64,000 nt of DNA from Friedmanniella luteola (lineage in GTDB: Bacteria; Actinomycetota; Actinomycetes; Propionibacteriales; Propionibacteriaceae), in assembly GCF_900105065.1 (NCBI RefSeq), contig NZ_LT629749.1:4092001-4156000 (forward strand), in the 5' to 3' direction. A model generated the notes under the pieces. It made no database searches. It saw only the letters and a program-made list of their open reading frames with translations, and had not been told where the DNA came from. Shown here piece after piece: positions 61,034 to 64,000 of this stretch (its first letter is position 1; the number at the start of each line of letters is the position of its first letter). The position numbers and the translations under genes were made by a program.

Positions 61034-62217
61034 AGTCTGGCCGGCTACTGGTCCCCTCCACCGCGCTGCTGTGGGGGCTGCAGATCGCGTTCCTCAACCC
61101 GGCCTTGGCGCTGATCCTGGTCAGCCTCTACGACGCGACCACCGCCGAGGTCGGCGTCGTCCTCGCGGTCTACAACGCAAGCGGGTTCATCGCCTCCCTG
61201 GTGGTGCCCGCCTACGCCGACCGCCACGGCGACTACCTGCGCCCGATGGTCGGCTGCGGCGTCCTGACCCTGCTCCTCGCCCCGCTGCTGGCCAGCACCA
61301 CCTCCCTGCCCGTCGCGGTCCTCGCCCTGGTCCTGGTTGGTGGCCCTGCCGGGGTCGGCAGCAGCCTGCTCTACGCCCACCTCCGCCACGCCGGCGCGAA
61401 GCCGGCCGACATCGTCAACACCCGCGCCATCGTCTCGATTGCCTGGGTCGGAGGACCGCCGCTGGCCACCCTCATCATCGGCATCCTCGGCGAACGAGCG
61501 ATCCTCCTCGCCCTTGCCGCCGTCGCCGTCCTTGGCATCACGGCTACTGCGGCTCTCTCCGCCCAGCACCGACGCACCCTCGCGTCCGAGAGCTCGGCGG
61601 GCGCCAAACCAACGTTCGAGGAGGAGGACCTCGGCCTCAACCGGACTGCGGTCGTCCTGGTCGTGGCGGCCTTCGTGCTGCTCCAAGCCGGGAACGCCAC
61701 CGTCACCTCGATCCTCACCGTCTACGTGACCGAGACCCTGCGCGTCGACGTGGTCTGGGCGGGCATCGCGCTCGGAGTCGCCGCTGGCCTCGAAGTGCCG
61801 GCCCTGATCCTGATCGGCCGACTCAGCTCGCGCTACTCCAGCTTCGGACTGCTCACCACCGGCACCCTCGCCGGCATCGCCTACTACCTGGGGGTGGCCG
61901 CGACACCCGGGCCAGTCCTCCTGCTCATCCTGCAACCCCTCAACGCCTGGGCGTTCGCCGCGATCGCCGGCGTCGGGCTGCCGCTGTTCCAGCAGATGAT
62001 CCCGCGGCCCGGGCTCTCGACCGGGCTCTACATGAACACCCGCCGCATCGGTGCCATCGTGTCTGGGCCTCTGATCGCTCTCGGGTCCCTCACGGTGCTG
62101 GGTAATCGGGGCATCTTCCTCGGCTGCGCCGTCGTCACCGCCGCAGCACTGGTCGTCATCAGCGTCGCCAGCCGACGGCCAGCGCAGAGGCCTCAGGTAG
62201 CTGACTCGACTACGTGA
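61030..62217 (+). CDS. MFS efflux transporter (SetA/sugar-efflux-like)
   Basis: A 395-residue major facilitator from GTG 61030, with about twelve hydrophobic helices and a central cytoplasmic loop around residues 185-210 (QHRRTLASESSAGAKPTFEE). The GTRA-like pattern ADRHGDYLRPM after helix 2 and VNTRAIVSIAWVGGPPLATL in helix 5 match drug/sugar efflux proteins of the SetA type. It likely exports a substrate or product of the neighbouring oxidoreductases. It is co-translated with the CMD gene. Confidence 0.9.
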   Translation: MKSGRLLVPSTALLWGLQIAFLNPALALILVSLYDATTAEVGVVLAVYNASGFIASLVVPAYADRHGDYLRPMVGCGVLTLLLAPLLASTTSLPVAVLALVLVGGPAGVGSSLLYAHLRHAGAKPADIVNTRAIVSIAWVGGPPLATLIIGILGERAILLALAAVAVLGITATAALSAQHRRTLASESSAGAKPTFEEEDLGLNRTAVVLVVAAFVLLQAGNATVTSILTVYVTETLRVDVVWAGIALGVAAGLEVPALILIGRLSSRYSSFGLLTTGTLAGIAYYLGVAATPGPVLLLILQPLNAWAFAAIAGVGLPLFQQMIPRPGLSTGLYMNTRRIGAIVSGPLIALGSLTVLGNRGIFLGCAVVTAAALVVISVASRRPAQRPQVADSTT

Positions 62218-62539
62218 CCAACGTCCCTGCTGCTCGCGGTAGATGACCCTCGGCATGTCGTTCGTACCTCTTGGGTCAGCAAGCCACGGGTTCTGTCAGG
62301 GGCGTGTGTCATGCTTGTCTTAGCAGATTGAACGCGCGCCACAAACACCACGGCTTAATGCCTGGGGGTCGGCTCCCCACCCTGGCCTACGGGTCTACAC
62401 ACACTCGCCGCACAAAACGCCTCACTTGCTGCGCTGGCTGCCAACACCTCTGAACTGTTGCGTCTCGGTGCGGCTGCGAACCCCCGCATCGAAGGCCTCG
62501 CCCCTCTCGTGGCGGCGGTAGTCGGCCACCCTCAAGACC
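62218..62539. other. leader region of the replication gene
   Basis: About 320 bp. One frame on the plus strand (about 62395-62567) reads QNASLAALAANTSELLRLGA then ANPRIEGLAPLVAAVV and looks protein-like but has no acceptable start. It may be the end of a lost gene. No other feature is seen before the hairpin at 62540. Confidence 0.3.
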
Positions 62540-62583
62540 GGGTGTGCCGCGCGGCGGGTTCGCACTAGCCGCGCGGCACACCC
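62540..62583. repeat. perfect 16-bp inverted repeat before rep
   Basis: Arms 62540-62555 and 62568-62583 are exact complements (starting gggtgtgcc and ending ggcacaccc) around a 12-base loop. It is directly upstream of the replication initiator start and has no U-tract. It could be a replication origin hairpin, a terminator for the MFS operon, or a rep operator. Confidence 0.6.
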
Positions 62584-62591
62584 TCTGGGTG

Positions 62592-64000
62592 GTGATCGTC
62601 ACCGTGGACCTCTCAACGCTCGAGCCCCGACCTGCGGCTGACCACGACCGCGTCTGGCGGCGCGACGACGATGAGGACTCTGACCGCGGTGTCCTCAAGC
62701 TCGACAACCTGAGCCCTGAGGTGTCGCAGCTGGTCCTGGCCCGGCTGGTGTCGAAGAACTTCGGCGCCTGGGCCGACACCCTGGCCAGGGTCGGCAACTG
62801 CGTCCGACCGGTCCGACTCCGCGGAACCTCCGACCGCATTGACCCGACGACCGGTGAGGTGCTGTCGAGCTTCTCCAGCACCGATCACCCCTTAGGGGTG
62901 GTGCACGTACGGTGCGGGAACCGTCGGGCGTCGGAGTGCCCGTCCTGCTCCCGGCTCTACGCCGCCGACATGTTCCACCTCATCCGCGCCGGCGTGACCG
63001 GGGGCAAGACCGTCCCGGAGTCGGTGGGCGATCATCCGCTGCTGTTCGTCACCCTCACCGCCCCCTCCTTCGGCCGCGTCCACACGTCAGGTCGGTGCCA
63101 CCCCGCCGACACGACCCGCCGGTGCCCGCACGGCCGCCCGCTCGACTGCGGGGTCGTCCATGCCGAGGGCGTCGAGGGCCGAAGGGCTGCTGGCCTGCTG
63201 GGGCAGCCGCTGTGTGCGGACTGCTATGACTACGCCTCGCACGTGGTGTGGCAGTGGTTTGCCCCGGACCTGTGGCGCCGGTTCACGATCGCCCTGCACC
63301 GCAGCCTCGCCCACCACCTCGGCATCCCCGCCCTCGCGCTGCCGGAGGTGGCGACGGTGCAGTACGCCAAGGTGGCGGAGTTCCAACGCCGCGGGGCCGT
63401 CCACTTCCACGCCCTCATCCGCCTCGATGGCCCCCGCACCACCGACGGGGTCACGAATCCGCCGGGTGCGGTGACGGCCGACCTGCTCGCCCGCTTGGTG
63501 ACCGAGGCGGCGTCTGCGGTGCAGCTGCACGTGCCCGCGGTCGACGACCTGGACGTGCCCCGACGGCTGGTGTTCGGTCGTCAGCTCGACGTGCGGGTCG
63601 TCCGTTCCCACCGTCCCGATGACGACCAGGCGCTCACTGCGGCCCAGGTTGCCGGCTACCTGGCCAAGTACTCCACGAAGACCGCCAGTGACGACGTCGC
63701 GACCACCACTGCCCACCACCGCCGGCTGCATACGACCATCGCCGACCTGGACCTCCGCGCCCAGGTGGCCACCCTCGCCACCGGTCACAGTCCCTACCAG
63801 TTGTTGGGGCACTGGGGGCGGATGCTCGGGTTCCGCGGCCACTTCGCGACCAAGTCCCGCCGTTACTCGATCACCCTCGGCCAGCTGCGCCGCGCCCGGC
63901 AACGCGCTCAGGCGCGCATCGCTGCCAGCCGTGCCACCGGTACCCCGCTGGACCTGGCGAGCCTCGAAGCTGACCTGCTCGCTGATGAGGAGGAGAGCAC
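62592..64000 (+). CDS. RepSA-like HUH replication initiator (open at right edge)
   Basis: An uninterrupted frame of at least 469 codons that starts at GTG 62592 (62589 and 62604 are alternatives) and runs past the window. It has cysteine pairs (RCGNRRASECPSCSRLY and later CADCYDYASHVV) and an HUH motif GAVHFHALIRL (His near 271 and 273). The likely nucleophile Tyr is in AGYLAKYSTKTASD (near 356 and 360). The region HWGRMLGFRGHFATKSRRYS is typical of pSAM2-type replication initiators, which start rolling-circle replication of excised integrative elements. Its presence shows that a second such element occupies this area. Confidence 0.88.
   Translation, partial: MIVTVDLSTLEPRPAADHDRVWRRDDDEDSDRGVLKLDNLSPEVSQLVLARLVSKNFGAWADTLARVGNCVRPVRLRGTSDRIDPTTGEVLSSFSSTDHPLGVVHVRCGNRRASECPSCSRLYAADMFHLIRAGVTGGKTVPESVGDHPLLFVTLTAPSFGRVHTSGRCHPADTTRRCPHGRPLDCGVVHAEGVEGRRAAGLLGQPLCADCYDYASHVVWQWFAPDLWRRFTIALHRSLAHHLGIPALALPEVATVQYAKVAEFQRRGAVHFHALIRLDGPRTTDGVTNPPGAVTADLLARLVTEAASAVQLHVPAVDDLDVPRRLVFGRQLDVRVVRSHRPDDDQALTAAQVAGYLAKYSTKTASDDVATTTAHHRRLHTTIADLDLRAQVATLATGHSPYQLLGHWGRMLGFRGHFATKSRRYSITLGQLRRARQRAQARIAASRATGTPLDLASLEADLLADEEES

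Overview
The window is high-GC DNA with strong G/C third-position bias, frequent GTG starts and tight ATGA/GTGA gene overlaps. With a pSAM2-type replication gene, this points to an actinobacterium. A Geodermatophilaceae-like host would fit, but that is an inference the sequence cannot prove.

Layout. (1) Positions 1-9300 look like ordinary chromosome: a truncated LacI-family regulator, a three-gene DUF2975/XRE/membrane-protein operon, a terpenoid-cyclase-fold protein, a cold-shock protein, an alpha/beta hydrolase with its TetR regulator, a frameshifted aminoglycoside-phosphotransferase-like gene, and a surface-glycan cluster (GtrA, GT-C glycosyltransferase, methyltransferase, GT2). (2) Positions 9310-55186 form a genomic island of about 45.9 kb, bounded by a perfect 37-bp direct repeat that is the T-arm and acceptor end of a tRNA gene. 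It has a decayed tyrosine integrase at the left end, an excisionase-like gene at the right end, a broken TraA/TrwC-type relaxase, a second integrase scrap and three insertion-sequence remnants, so it is probably an old, immobilised integrative element. (3) Positions 55187-64000 look like part of a second element. It has a DUF6907-like small gene, an oxidoreductase cargo (flavodoxin-like lipoprotein, two aldo/keto reductases, a short-chain dehydrogenase, a MmyB-type regulator, an AhpD-like protein, an MFS efflux protein) and a RepSA-like HUH replication initiator running off the right edge.

The first island is packed with candidate anti-phage functions. A divergent dndA / dndB-C-D-E locus encodes a complete DNA phosphorothioation machine. 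Nearby are a phosphorothioation-associated methyltransferase, and a GIY-YIG plus DGQHR gene pair. Upstream of dndE, in the opposite orientation, is a five-gene, fully coupled operon: a sigma-region-4/alpha-CTD-like protein, a PLD-helicase restriction-type protein, a 53-residue microprotein, an SMC-like ATPase and a dnd-associated-protein-4-like gene. No DndFGH genes are seen, so this operon is the likely partner that reads the sulfur mark. Further left are an AddAB-like helicase-nuclease pair beside a nuclease-DUF2075 helicase, a macro-SIR2 fusion protein next to a PASTA-domain protein, and a VWA / dual-specificity phosphatase / UDG-fold operon facing an XRE regulator. The last three sets have no name I can assign with certainty and are the best candidates for undescribed systems.

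Single-base frameshifts break four genes (the phosphotransferase, the integrase, the phosphatase and the relaxase), both in host and island DNA. Some may be sequencing indels. The relaxase also carries an in-frame TAG, which argues for real decay there.
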